From contig OZ020517.1 of NCBI GenBank assembly GCA_963971425.1, positions 32,150,734 to 32,214,733 of the forward strand: 64,000 bases of DNA. The letters are read 5' to 3'. This DNA comes from Bryoerythrophyllum caledonicum (taxonomy: Eukaryota; Streptophyta; Bryopsida; Pottiales; Pottiaceae). The translations under genes and the position numbers were made by a program. The notes below the pieces were generated by a model that saw only the letters and a program-made list of their open reading frames with translations, made no database searches and was not told where the DNA came from. Of the stretch, positions 1 through 10,639 are shown piece after piece; position 1 is the first letter of the stretch, and each line of letters starts with the position of its first letter.

Positions 1-129
1 ATTAGAAAAGGCACTTTAAAATGGTAATTTGAAATGCTAATTTGAATTGGAAATACACATGGTAATTTGAAGTGATTTCACATGTGTCAGTAACACAGTA
101 ATTCAATTAATTGTGACCCCTAAAATGGT

Positions 130-420
130 AAAAAAGCACACACAAATTGTGCACGCACAAGCGATATATTACCCTGCACCTCAAGATTCTCAAGACCACC
201 ATCCTTCAAAACAGCCACGAGCTTCTCCTCCACACCCACCATAATGAGCGCAGCGGCAGCTGCTCTGATTGGACCAAGTTTTTCGTCTTCCATAATAACT
301 TCACCCTCGGCTCTCAAAGACTCCAAAAACGGATTTGTCTTTATTGACTTGCCTAATTGCATGCCACCCTTCGAAGGAGCAGCGGTGCCACGAGCTGAAA
401 ACAGAAGTATAGAAATAAGT
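130..420 (-). pseudogene. delta-COP (coatomer delta subunit) fragment, linker and start of C-terminal domain
   Basis: Reading leftwards from about 420, the minus strand encodes a continuous stretch containing MQLGKSIKTNPFLESLRAEG, followed by an Ala-rich spacer and a segment EEKLVAVLKDGGLENLEVQG. This matches the linker (MKLGKS...FLESLKAEGE) and first strands of the mu-homology domain of plant delta-COP, a subunit of the COPI coat acting on Golgi vesicles. Only this exon is present here. The promoter, start codon and first coding exon of the same gene lie about 5 kb away at 5268-5700, also on the minus strand, with pieces of SEC31, limit dextrinase and tomosyn between them. The reading frame of this exon is open. 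The rest of the C-terminal domain would lie left of the window. Identification rests on remembered family sequence. Confidence 0.75.
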
Positions 421-479
421 CTTCCTCCATAAACAAGTTACCAGGAAAAAAGGAGGAAGATGTAGCTGAGTAAGCTAGC

Positions 480-1692
480 CAGGTGGTTTAAAGGCAATCC
501 AAAGCCAAAGCTAGAATCCATATCCAAAGCATCCATATCCAAAGCCATAGAGTCACTGACCAGAGCATGCAAAAGAGTCACTGATGATCTTGCACGACAC
601 CTCTTGCGCTTCAGTGCTGAGTTTGAACACATACACCTGTAAAAAGCACCAAGGTTTTATTCAAGTCCCATGATATAAAAACGATCCTGCTATACGTCAC
701 ATGCTAAGAAGTGAATACCTTCCCCTCTTGGTCACCGTATGCCAAAAGACCAGATTGATCATTCAGGACCACACTTGAGACGGGAGCTGGATCCTTATTG
801 GTCTGCAAAGAACAAACCCCCATATCAATAAACAATCATGTGTGCAGCATCGAGAAGAAAGAAAAACTCCGTAGATTATGTTGCAGTCAAGATCAAAGAA
901 CCATAATCTACCAGCTATTTCACGGTAGGTGTATCGGACATTCACCTGAGCCTTCACAGTGCACAACAACTCAATCGATGGTGAAGAAATATCCCAAACT
1001 TGTATCCCACCACATTTGCGCCCTGTTACAAGAAAGAGCCTCCCCTTGGTACTGTCATTGGAGGTAAATTGAGCTCCTCCAGAAACAGGCCATTTTGTTC
1101 CAGCAGCTAACGTAGGTAAGGGATCCTTGATTCCTTGGCTCGACTGTCACCAACAATCACTTGAGTCAGACCAGAACTAATCAAAGGAGCTCGTTAGTTT
1201 CTATCGAGTCTAAGAAAATCAATCAAACACTTAAACATAGAAAATATTTCACCAAATACCAGCTTGTTTCAGAGAAGACACACCGCATACTTGCTGCTTG
1301 CTGTTTGCCACTTAGAGAAGATTAAAATAAAAGCATAGTGCGTGTTAAATCATCACCTGAAGTAAGACTCTGGCTGTTAATGAATCAGGCGACACCAGAA
1401 ATAGCCGTGAAAAGGCAGCATCTTTTAGGGGCGCTTGCCACGGAAGTGGTTGCAAATATGCTTGCTTCACGGAATCTTCAGCTGAAGGAGTAAAGAAGTG
1501 GGAGATCATGCCAACACCATCATACATGTGAAGCAACCCAGGTGAAGACAGCACTAGGATTGCAGCCGCAGGCGTGCTCAAGGTGCCCCCCGGTTTGGAT
1601 ATTGTCACCGCATCTGCAAATGGCCCCTGAAGTGGCAGCTCAAGCTGCTTCTCGCTTGCATCTCCATCTAATGACAAAGCATCCATATCCAA
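480..1692 (-). pseudogene. Tomosyn/LLGL-like WD40 protein, internal fragment of several exons
   Basis: Minus-strand exon pieces match the middle of plant tomosyn-like proteins (WD40 and syntaxin-binding family, SNARE regulation at the plasma membrane). At about 1692-1345 the frame includes AILVLSSPGLLHMYDG, matching the family's LLTNPGQLHxYD region. At about 1130-915 it includes LAAGTKWPVSGG and then CGGIQVWDISSPSIELLC, the hallmark LAAGTxWPLTGG plus a WD strand. At about 795-715 it reads SSVVLNDQSGLLAYGDQEGK, and near 640-560 VYVFKLSTEAQEVSCK. Frames are open in each piece and introns are retained, so the copy came from genomic DNA. The N-terminal propellers and the C-terminal SNARE-like part are absent. 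It lies on the same strand as the flanking fragments and is best read as a captured fragment, not a gene. Confidence 0.75.
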
Positions 1693-2371
1693 ATTACAGG
1701 CGGTTCACAATCACACTCAAACTAGGAGGAAATCACTGACTGCAAACGAAATCAAGAAAGCCTCGTTAGAAACTAGAAACCTCGCCACCCAGACACCACA
1801 CCTATCAAAAAGAGCAAACAAGCGCCTGTAAATTTCACCATCCGCTAAATACAATACAAGCGCCAAATCAACCTCACAGCAGGTCTCCTTACAAGAAACC
1901 TCGGCACCAAAACATCATAATTATCAAAAAGAGCAAACAAGCACATAAATTTTTAACAGAAAAATCAGGCGCCATTTCAACGTCAATGATAAAGATGGAC
2001 GTAGACGTGAGAAACTTACCGCAAGCTTTAGAAAGGTGACTACGAGGAATTGCAGCAACAATAGTCTGTCAAAACAATGCATTCATGATGTACAAAATAC
2101 CCGCAGTTGAAGGCATCAAAGTCCAAAATGGGTGCAATAGCCGCTTGTTGCTCCTCTCAATCAGGTGCACATTTCGACAGCTTCTCCTCATCTACAACAA
2201 TCACAAATGACTCAATTAAAAACGAAATGGAGGACATGGTTTTACAGCGATGGAAACTGTCCTGTGAGACAAACAGGCATGGGTAGAAAGCTGGTTAAAA
2301 ACAAGTTAGAAGATGAAAAAATGTCAGTGATTGAGATCAAAACGTATGAGTCTGCTTGCTTACCCACTGTT

Positions 2372-3470
2372 TTCCAATTTTCTTCCTCGGTCGACGCTTG
2401 AGAGGTCATATCAGGGGAGCAGGTGAAGGTGGGAGACCCTGCTTCAGCCAGTTGCTTTAAGTGAGCCACTCCAGCCAAATTCTGCGAAAGGAATTTCACA
2501 GGAAGGAATGATGAGCATGGCCCATTAGATAATGCATTTCTACAACCCGTTCTAGAATCATGTGTACCTTTTGTGTGAAAGCTAAGTAGCCTCCTGCCGC
2601 TGTTGGATCAACGGTCTTGTCTGAAATGTTGCATCCATCCAAAGTCAATACAAAAGAAGATTAAGGGATGGTTGAATTCTCGACCTGTGATTCATCTATT
2701 TATCATACCTGAAGTCTCGGATGTGCACCTCATAAATGGCAATGTCAGTACACGAATCAAGCTTGGGCTTCTCCTGTCCCAGACTCGTCCATCCTTCCGG
2801 TGCAAGACGCGCATCTTTCATGTCTAGAATGAGAGTCCACCCCCCATTGGCAGAAAGCCTGCAAAACCACATCATTCAGGAAGAACACAAAACAATGAGC
2901 TGTAAAGATGAGTTTTGACTGAAGCTGCATGACTTCTCGAAGGCGGCTAACAAATAGAATTCAAAGACCACCAAGCTCTTTCAATGACTGAATTCACCGA
3001 GAGTGGGATCTTACCCACGACAGTAAGGATCCATGGCCAGAGAGACCTCCATCAGTTCGATGACAGGGTGGTAAACTGTGACTTCGTAGAGGTAGTACTT
3101 CCCATTCCAGAACCCGGGTCCACTTGTACACCACACCCCGGAGTCGCTCTCCTTCAGCTGTAATATCTTCTCAGGCTCTCCTCCCGTTGCTCCGAAATAC
3201 AGGCAGAAACGCACATTCTGTCGATAGAAAATAATCAAGGTTCAGTAAGTGCTGCATCTACACAATAATAGTGTCACCGACCAAAAATTTGTCATAATGT
3301 ACCTGTGATGTGGGTGCCCATAAGTTGAATGTGATGCCCTCTGCTGTTACATGTGCACCGAGAGGACCATTGAACGTGAAGAGATCATCCAGCACACCAG
3401 CCACTTGGATCCCAATTTCTAAGTCCGAGTGAATCCCACATTCAAAGAGCTCCTCAAAGAGCACCTCAAT
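2372..3470 (-). pseudogene. Pullulanase-type starch debranching enzyme (limit dextrinase), N-terminal exons, decayed
   Basis: Five minus-strand exons match the N-terminal half of plant limit dextrinase, the plastid enzyme that cuts alpha-1,6 links in starch. About 3470-3305 encodes FTFNGPLGAHVTAEGITFNL. About 3218-3015 encodes GPGFWNGKYYLYEVTVYHP and ends AMDPYCRG. About 2860-2715 encodes LAPEGWTSLGQEKPKLDS and AIYEVHIRDF. About 2640-2570 encodes SDKTVDPTAAGGYLAFTQK. About 2480-2372 encodes GVAHLKQLAEAG. In the last exon the expected HLHLLP and YDLSSVD segments fall in another frame with a TGA between them, and the frame returns at EEENWK. That implies one base lost, one stop and one base gained. 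The catalytic GH13 barrel is absent. This is a truncated, mutated captured fragment. Confidence 0.85.
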
Positions 3471-3782
3471 TTCGTTGCTTCAGTTCGTTCAAGTCCGAAG
3501 TTCCAAAGTCCGCTCAAACCTTTCTGTTCGAGTTGAGATTCTGCTGCATGAGATGCATTTGGCGCTGGTAAATCCTTTACAAGGAGCGCTGGATAATCCG
3601 TGTACGAGATATAAATTAACTAATGACAGTACTTAATTCTCTAACAATCCTATAATCGCTACAATCCTATTCTAAGGTTTTCTTTCGCATCAATAACTCA
3701 AAGCCATAACGTCACCTCCGCTATCAATAAGTAACTCAAGTGTTACACAATGAAACCTATTATCTTATCGTTTGGCGCAGTT

Positions 3783-5090
3783 TGATCACTCGCTTCAGAG
3801 CAGCTACCCAAAAGCCACGCTCATCCCAACCCCTTGTCGTCAGGGCCACCTGATGAACCATTGTAAATTTTATTAGTCCCTAAAACCTGCAGATTTGCAC
3901 CTCAGAGACAAACAAAGACATCTCACACCTCGGATAATAAGGGACACGCTCAACTTACGAGCCATCCAAGAACCGAATCACTACACATTTCTACAACACA
4001 AATTATCGGCAGATCTACCTATTTTTGCATTGCAGAAGCATAGTCACCAGCATCGATTGCCTGGCACAGCTGACCAAGCTTCGTAGAAGCATTGGCTGAC
4101 AAGTCAGCAGAGTTCAAACAAAATGAGCACCCAGCTTCCTTGCGTTGTCCTCAATCTCCCTCTAATTCTTTGCAGGCGGTGCTCAGGCTCCTCTGAGGAC
4201 GGCCAAAGTATCATCGGACACCCTCATCAGCATCGACACAACGGCTTTCATCTCATCTGAAAACCAAAACCACAAGATGGACATTCCGTCAGGATACTGG
4301 CCTATAAAATTGTTTATTAGATAAGGTGAAGCCAAGAATACACAAAACATCAAGCGACGACTTTTGTTACCTGCAACATCTGCGGTATCTGCAGAATGTA
4401 CTATGGGAGGAGGTGCGAATGACGAAGCGGATGCATTGCCAGCAGCATGGGGACTAGCTAAGAGGCTCTGGCTGCTGGGACGAGGTAGACACGGGCATTA
4501 AACCTGGAGCTGACGAATGCTTGAAAGCGCTGGGCTTGGCATCATGACATACACCAGGGTGCAACATCGTGGTTGAAGATGGCACCGCAGCAGGCTGCTG
4601 AAGAGCATGGTTGTACTGCTAGTCGGACACAGGAGCTGACCCAGGTAGCTCCTGCTCGGTTCGGTATGATTTTTCTGCACAAGAAGGTACATTCGCTTTG
4701 ACCACAGCCGCTGCACAAGAAAGAAACAATCAGCATACCCAAGGACCCCTCTCGTATCAGAACTCCTCAAGCAAGAACACAGTATGTGAAGCTGAACATA
4801 ACTCCAAAAACTGTGACAATCAAGAGTAAGTCACGACAAAATTATCAACCAGTATTTGAGCGTCAACAGGTTCCAGCTCCGCTCCATTTTGAAGATTCAC
4901 CATTCAGCTACACAAACTACTTTCAGCTCTTTATCCACCTCTACATAAATGCATTCAACTATACATACCTCGATGGCTATAAGAAATGCGCTCCCATAAA
5001 TTAGCTGACAGCCCTTGGGAAGAGTCATTGGATAAAATCAGTCTGATGTATTCAAGAGCAGTGGATAGAAGCCTTTGACTAACCAGGAGC
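3783..5090 (-). pseudogene. SEC31 (COPII outer coat) C-terminal fragment
   Basis: Four minus-strand blocks match the C-terminal half of plant SEC31, the COPII coat protein of ER exit sites. About 5080-4965 encodes LVSQRLLSTALEYIRLILSN (alpha-solenoid). About 4740-4510 is a Pro/Gln/Ser-rich piece. About 4259-4030 encodes DEMKAVVSMLMRVSDDTLAV, then REIEDNARKLGAHFV, then in another frame KLGQLCQAIDAGDYASAMQ. About 3860-3783 encodes GWDERGFWVAALKRVIKLRQ, the conserved SRA1/SEC31 C-terminus. Stop codons and frame changes interrupt the third block, so it cannot encode the normal protein. The exon order follows the gene and introns are kept. It lies between the first delta-COP exons and the limit dextrinase fragment. 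Confidence 0.8.
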
Positions 5091-5267
5091 TTTCAGATTC
5101 TTATAGCAAATGAAGGAAGAAATGTACAAGGCTCTGAAAGGGAGAGAGAGTTTGTGATATCACAAATAAATCAACATCTCCCATTCTCACGCTCCCCCTA
5201 CACCATAAAACATCAAACAAACCACTTGCAACCAAAATACCACCAGATCCTTCACACGAAAATTTAC

Positions 5268-5700
5268 CTTTCCCCGACTTGCTGATGATAGAAGCCGCCA
5301 GCACCACCTGCCATCACGAGATCCAACTCATCAGCACAAACCCTAACCCTCAAAAACTCCAAAATCCGCATCCCATCAATTCAACCACTCGCTTGGTCAG
5401 CATTCCTGAAGAACGTACCATTGTCACCGGCGATAGATAAAGCCACCTCCGGTGTCGCCCAATGCTACTCCTCTCCTCTCGTGAGGTCTGAGCTGGACTC
5501 CGATTGATAGAGGCGATGAGAAGTCACAGCCGTGGCAGCATTTGGACGCGGGAAGGGCGAGGGGGAGGGGACCTTGGACGCGTAGTAGATCTGGTGGCAC
5601 TGGAGAAACAGACAGTGGCGATGGAGAAACGGACAGAAGCAAACAGGAAGTGGAGAGAATGGAAGAGGAAAATGAGAGAAGCTCGAGAGAGGAGGAGCAA
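5268..5700 (-). pseudogene. delta-COP 5' end: CT-rich leader, ATG exon and first coding exon
   Basis: On the minus strand a pyrimidine-rich leader at about 5700-5500 runs into an exon ending exactly in ATG at 5421-5419, followed by a GTACGT donor. After an intron, the exon at about 5307-5268 encodes VVLAASIISKSGK and ends at a GTAAAT donor. Joined, these give the invariant N-terminus of delta-COP. The next exons of the gene do not follow. SEC31 pieces begin instead at about 5090, and a later delta-COP exon appears only at 420-130. The fragment therefore brings a likely promoter and a start codon to the mosaic and could drive chimeric transcripts leftwards. Confidence 0.7.
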
Positions 5701-5730
5701 AATTATATCCAAACAACCGACTGATCTCAC

Positions 5731-6440
5731 CTCGACAGCTTTCTCAGACGCCTTGTGAAGAGACTCTGAGATAGTGGTGGTGTGAACACCCTTCCCCAGA
5801 AGGTTCAAACATTCCATCAACAACGCACCTGCCAACACAACAACTGCAGAAACAAAACATAAAAAATCAATCAGCAACAGGACATGTTCAAGTACAGACT
5901 CCGATCAACTAACAAACACCATTCCAAGACCCCTCTCCCGAAGGTATCACAACTTGCTAAAACTTCCAAAGACCAATACCGAAGTTACTTGCTTCGACCA
6001 ATGCAAGAACCTATTTGTACAAATCAGTGCAAAACTATTTACTAATCAATGTGAACCTATTGAAGGGATCAATGGCCAAAGAGGGCACTACCGGTAGTGG
6101 TGCCATCTCCAGCGACGATGTCCTGCGACTTCGAGAGCTCAACGAGCATCTTCGCAGCGGGCTGCACGACTTCCATCTACAGCGAAACCACAAAACCCCA
6201 GATCAACGACCCGAACCGCAAAACCCAAAAACACCAAAACCCTAACAGATCGCGTCCTGCAAACCTTGTCGAGAATGGTGGCGCCGTCGTTGGTGATGAT
6301 GGCGTCGCCGTTGGCAGTGTAGAGCATCTTGTCCATGCCTCGCGGGCCCAGGCTGGTGCGCACGGCGTCCGCGACGGCCTTGGCTGCCACCATGTTGGCA
6401 TGGCGGATGTCGTCCTTCCGCTTCGAGCCAAACCATCAAA
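5731..6440 (-). pseudogene. CCT4 (TCP-1 delta chaperonin) N-terminal exons
   Basis: Three minus-strand exons match the N-terminal equatorial domain of the CCT delta subunit of the cytosolic TRiC/CCT chaperonin. About 6440-6260 encodes [20 protein letters not shown], then [11 protein letters not shown] and [11 protein letters not shown], which are nucleotide-binding loop signatures. About 6173-6095 encodes [17 protein letters not shown] followed by the catalytic GDGTTT. About 5841-5731 encodes VVVLAGALLMECLNLLGKG and SLHKASEKAVEV, ending at a GTGAGA donor. The first exon and everything after about residue 150 are missing. Frames are open. Same-strand, intron-bearing fragment between the MATH and delta-COP pieces. 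Confidence 0.85.
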
Positions 6441-6477
6441 GCCCAGGTAAACGCGAAATAGCGAAATAGCACCACAC

Positions 6478-7830
6478 CTGATGACCTGTACTTGAGCCTT
6501 TATAACCAGAGTATCCGCGACCGTGAACCCGTCCAGCACTTTCGACAGCTCCATGAACTTCTTCCACCCCCAATCGTGCTCTTTCTTGCAAAACCGGTGT
6601 AACGTGTCTGGAATACTCCACATCACACACAGAGAAATGCGACTCAGCAACAAACCATCACAAAGGCACCACCTAACTCTCCCGCGCTCCCAGACCACTT
6701 CTCGAGAGACCTGAAACTACTGTACCAAACGCCACATCCACCGTCTGAAAAGGCCTCTCACAGCTACAAACATGTCTCGAATATCTCAACCCCAAACACC
6801 GCATCTAAGGAATTCGTACCCAACAACTAAATACCATCACGGTCATCTGTTTCCCAAGACAGAGCAAAAGCAACAAATGAAAATTACCGGAGTACTTCGA
6901 TTTCTTTGGGTCCTTGTTCACCACAGCGATTGTGAATTGCGCAAAGTGGCTCCAGCCTGCATTTCCATTCCAACTTTAGAGCGACACTACAACACGGTAA
7001 TCTACGGGGCCCTATAATCTCCACAACAAACATGTGGAATCGTCACGTCCAAGAAGCAGTGCTCAAATGAGATCGCTGCTACCTGATAGGTACCAAAATC
7101 GTGAGTCGGGATCAATGGCCATACCAGGGAGGAGCTTGTCCTAGGTCTGCAACGCACAGAAAGAGAGACAGATGGTTGCATACATCGCATCCCTGAGGAT
7201 ACACCAGAATGTACCTGTCACAATATGCAAACCCCAGCATCTTCGTCAAAATGGCTCCGGTTACCATAACTGTCATTTAACTATTTTGCTTAAAGAGATT
7301 GACAGCCAGCAGATCAGTTCTCATCTGATGAAATTCAAGAGAACATAATAATTCCCAGAGTTAAGTCCAACAAAATATCTAAGAAGCGGCAATTTCGGTT
7401 CAACCATTCTAGGCAACTCAAGACAACCTCTCTCGCCAGCCTTGTACTCACCAGTAAAGACGCCTTAACCTATCGCCATGGAAGCTGCCGGCTATAATAC
7501 TAAGGATGGTAAACAAAGCAGATACGGAACGCCCAACTGTCGATCCCATGCACCACAAAGGACCACCGAAATAGCAAACGCTAACATGGATAAAAAGATG
7601 CAAAAGTCTCCTATACCCCAATCGTTGCGATGATTGAGTGAATCCTTCCCCCGTCACATCGAGCCAAAAGGACAGGGACCTCACCACTTATAGCCACCGA
7701 CTTCGAAGACATTGCTGCGCAGCTCTCGCTTGCTGATCTCTGAAAAATTCTCAATCTTCCATGTAAACTTGCCATACAAATCCGTCGGTTTTGGCCCTGA
7801 ATTTACACACGACGTTCAAGTCAGAACAAC
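6478..7830 (-). pseudogene. MATH-domain protein (MUSE13/14-like), MATH exons
   Basis: Minus-strand exons encode most of a MATH/TRAF-C domain of the plant MUSE13/14 type, adaptors in immune-receptor turnover. About 7830-7690: DLYGKFTWKIENFSEISKRE then LRSNVFEVGGYKW. About 7200-7130: CDVCNHLSLFLCVAD. About 6965-6890: GWSHFAQFTIAVVNKDPKKS. About 6610-6480: DTLHRFCKKEHDWGWKKFME and ADTLVIKAQVQVIR. After CVAD the expected DKLLPG lies in another frame, so this copy carries a frameshift. The segment between EVGGYKW and CDVC is not clear. The gene's first exon is at about 9930-10106 and is separated from these by CPBP protease exons. Confidence 0.8.
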
Positions 7831-8234
7831 ATCCTTCACAAACCACTGTCACACAAGAAGCACTAGCAATCAGAAACCACGCTCAACTGGTTACATGCGA
7901 TCCCGGAAACAGTTCGTTCCCCGACCTCCGAGCCAGAACTTCAATATAAACTAAAGGACAGCAAACGAAACACATGGTAGCTCAGTCCATCTCAACAGAA
8001 ACCACAAAACTGCCATGCGATAGGAAAGATCAATATCCGTTTCCGACACGGTCTCCATGGACGTCAGTGGAAGAAAATCATAATTTCAATCTACTCGGCA
8101 ACAGACGAGCTATTCATCCGAAACCCCAACGCCAAACGGTATGAAAAAAATATGAAAAAAGCAAAGTGTATAATGGATACAGACACAACATTACCAACAG
8201 ATGTACCAGGCTAAAATAATTTGATGTAGGAAAC

Positions 8235-9290
8235 TCACCTCTCGAGGTGGCGGCCCACCTGCAAGATTCACAACTAACGTGCTGGCTGCCACAACAGAGG
8301 CGGTAGCTCCGAGGACGCCCAAGCCTCCGTACAGAATCCAACCTCGGCGCAAATCGAACGGTGCGCTAAAATCTGTCGCCAAACGACATGATAAAACTCA
8401 AATAAAAAAACATACAATAGATGATGAAAAACTTGTCAGAGAAGACACGCCGAATCATCAGGTCACGAGCGAACCGTATGCAAACAGCTGCGGCGGGAGA
8501 GGCTTGTATCGACCGAGCACCAAGGACAGAGATCCGAGCCCCGCAATTGTCTGAGCTCTGCCACATAAAACGAACTCACCACAATCACATCACACACACA
8601 CAACAAGTGCAGGGAAGCAACGAAGGCATCCAACTAATTGCCGGAGAGTCCGAAGTCACGGCGCAAACCTACAGCTGGTGAACGTCGCCTGCTCATCCAG
8701 GTCTAACCCTTGCCGCGGGCCAATACCGAGTTGCGCAGCGGCCACGGACACAACCAATCCTGTCAACACAAAGCTGCACATCCCGCAAATTCAATTGCAA
8801 TCCAACCTAATCACCACCACTTCAAACCCTAATCCACAGCTTGGCACAATTCACACAATTCCACTACCTGAAGAGCCAGGACAGCATCCCCACGGCGGTG
8901 GTCGTAGCGTCCCAGGGCACTTCCCAGGGCTCCAAATTCGGCCACCCCGGCTCCGTTTCGGGCTCCTGCACAATGGCGAATAGTGAAAAACTCCGGGTAA
9001 GGGAGGCACCACGAGAGAGAGGGGGGAGGGGGAAGAGTTCTTACAGGAACAGGGGGCTCAGTGGCGGACACGGGAGCTTGCGGCTTCGACGAGGAGCGGC
9101 ACAGCAGAAGCGAAACGCCAGGCCAGGCGTGGAGGTGGATGGGAAGCTGTGGAAGAGAGAATTGGTCGAGACGGAGAGGAGGAGGAGGTGTGCGGAGCAC
9201 GGGTGCGCAGCCTGGGAGGGTGGCGTGACGAAAGGTGCCGGGCAGCAGGTGCGCCATGGGCGTCGCCATCGCCATCGCCATTGCCATCGT
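8235..9290 (-). pseudogene. Plastid CPBP-family intramembrane protease, N-terminal half
   Basis: Five minus-strand exons match a plant chloroplast CPBP (CAAX protease-like) membrane protein. Exon 1 (about 9290-9050) is a Ser/Pro/Arg-rich transit-peptide-like N-terminus starting in an ATG-rich GCCATC repeat. Exon 2 (about 8955-8870): PGWPNLEPWEVPWDATTTAV. Exon 3 (about 8775-8685): GLVVSVAAAQLGIGPRQGLD. Exon 4 (about 8550-8470): LGSLSLVLGRYKPLPPQLFA. Exon 5 (about 8375-8235): FDLRRGWILYGGLGVLGATA and GGPPPREV. These match the WPxLxxWDVPWE, PLPxDxLRYD and LRxGWxxWGGxGLVGA segments. The later exons with the EExxxR and HxxxN/H catalytic motifs are absent, so it cannot be a protease. All frames seen are open. 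It lies wholly inside the intron space of the MATH fragment. Confidence 0.8.
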
Positions 9291-9330
9291 CCTCGTGCTG
9301 CTGCTGCTGCTGCTACTCCTGCTGCGTGAG
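9240..9330. repeat. GCCATC hexamer and CTG trinucleotide microsatellites at the CPBP start
   Basis: On the plus strand GCCATC-type hexamers at about 9254-9290 run into CTG triplets at about 9296-9325. On the minus strand the hexamer encodes alternating Met-Ala at the start of the CPBP fragment, so several ATGs are possible starts and the exact N-terminus cannot be chosen. Confidence 0.85.
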
Positions 9331-9899
9331 AGAGTGTGTGTCTGTTTGTGGATTGCTCGAGTGTATGTGAATTGCCAGGTCGAGGAAACGCAGACTCTAA
9401 TAACAGCCAGCAAGACCCTGAGAACCCCAGTGACTGGCTACACAAGCAAAAACCGACTGCAATTGCAATGACCATAGTAAGTAACCCTGAATATCAAAAC
9501 AGCCCCCTGTCCATCAATCACGAACACGACCAAAATAAACCACGCACTATATCCATCATGCAAAACAGCCTCGAGCGCTTCCTGCTTCTGGTGTCGGAAC
9601 CAAATGCTTTACTCCTTGGACCCCGAATACTATCAAGAAGTGCTAAGAAATTTACAGATAAAAGGTCAGGAGACAATGATCATCGCAACCTCACTTGCAA
9701 GATAATTCCATTAGTGTTCGACCGGCCGCAAAAAGACACTCTCTGCGCAGGACTATCCCAAGAATCGTCACAGCAACTTAGGTTAGAGGCTCAAACACTG
9801 CGATGCTCCGCGCTAGAGTTGATTACCCTAGACTTAACAAAAAATGCCCCGTCTCAACCTCCATCGCTGCGCCCGAACCAACAATACTCAGTCATGGCT

Positions 9900-10106
9900 G
9901 CGAGAGATACCAGCCACGCACGACGAATTGGAATCGTCGTCCTCATCGGTGTCCCAATACGCCGGCGACGTTGACGGCGGCGACGGCTCCAGCTGCTCCC
10001 CTCGGGAGCGCCACTCCGGCCCGACCAGATCCGACATTGGGTACAGCAGCTTTGACGACACCGCGGCCTCCGACTGCAAGCCCTCGCCTCTCGAATGCCC
10101 CGCCAT
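9900..10106 (-). pseudogene. MATH-domain protein (MUSE13/14-like), first exon
   Basis: The minus-strand frame from an ATG at 10106 encodes MAGHSRGEGLQSEAAV, then EWRSRGEQLEPSPPSTSPAY and WDTDEDDD. This matches the N-terminus of MUSE13/14-type proteins (EWRSSEQ...TPSTSPPYWDTDDDDD), which precedes the MATH domain. The MATH exons follow only at 7830-6480, after the CPBP exons. GC-rich sequence and a GCGATA/GCGATG hexamer array to the right (10340-10420) probably come with its promoter. Confidence 0.75.
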
Positions 10107-10339
10107 CGCTCTTTCTCTCTCACTCTGTCACTCGCTCGCGCGCGCACGCACCGCCTCCCCTCGCTCGCCCTAATTCCCTGCTCTCACACCCAAGTCTACT
10201 GCACTCGGCCCTGCTTCTTCCCCGCCATTGTGCGCCTCGATTGTCCGCCCCGCACCTCCTGTTCCTCCGCAAACCCTACCCGCGCACCGCACGGCCCCCG
10301 CAGCGACCCGGCGTTGCACTGACTGACCCTGCAGTTCCA

Positions 10340-10620
10340 GCGCACTTGCAATAGGGGCTGTCGATTGGCGATGGCGATAGCGATAGCGATGGCGATAGCG
10401 ATGGCGACGGCGCAGGCGAGCGAGGGCAGGGCAGCGAGCGACGAAGAACGGCCATGCCATAGCTCCCTACATTGGGCCGCAGCACCAGCACCAGAACCAC
10501 CGGCAGGACGACGACGGACGACGGACGACGATCGCCACCAACGAACGAATACTTGCACTGCCCGGCCCGGCCCTGGACCCGGATCCGGATCCGGACGTGG
10601 CCCGGGTTTACGCTTTTTTC
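10340..10620. repeat. GCGATA/GCGATG hexamer array and GC-rich upstream sequence
   Basis: Hexamers of GCGATA and GCGATG repeat through about 10366-10410, upstream of the MATH first exon on the minus strand. They are followed by GC-rich sequence with several GGATCC and CCCGGG-like palindromes near 10560-10605. Composition drops sharply to AT-rich after about 10620, which marks the right limit of the GC-rich gene mosaic. Confidence 0.7.
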
Positions 10621-10639
10621 ATATACAAGTTCAATAAAA

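Noticed and set aside
1-10. TTAG at the left edge as the 3' end (CTAA) of a Helitron
   Set aside because: No GC-rich hairpin is visible just inside and the window is cut there, so four bases are no evidence.
8829-9475. Overlapping plus- and minus-strand ORFs near 8.8-9.5 kb as separate genes
   Set aside because: The minus-strand exons of the CPBP fragment explain the region; the others are shadows in GC-rich sequence.
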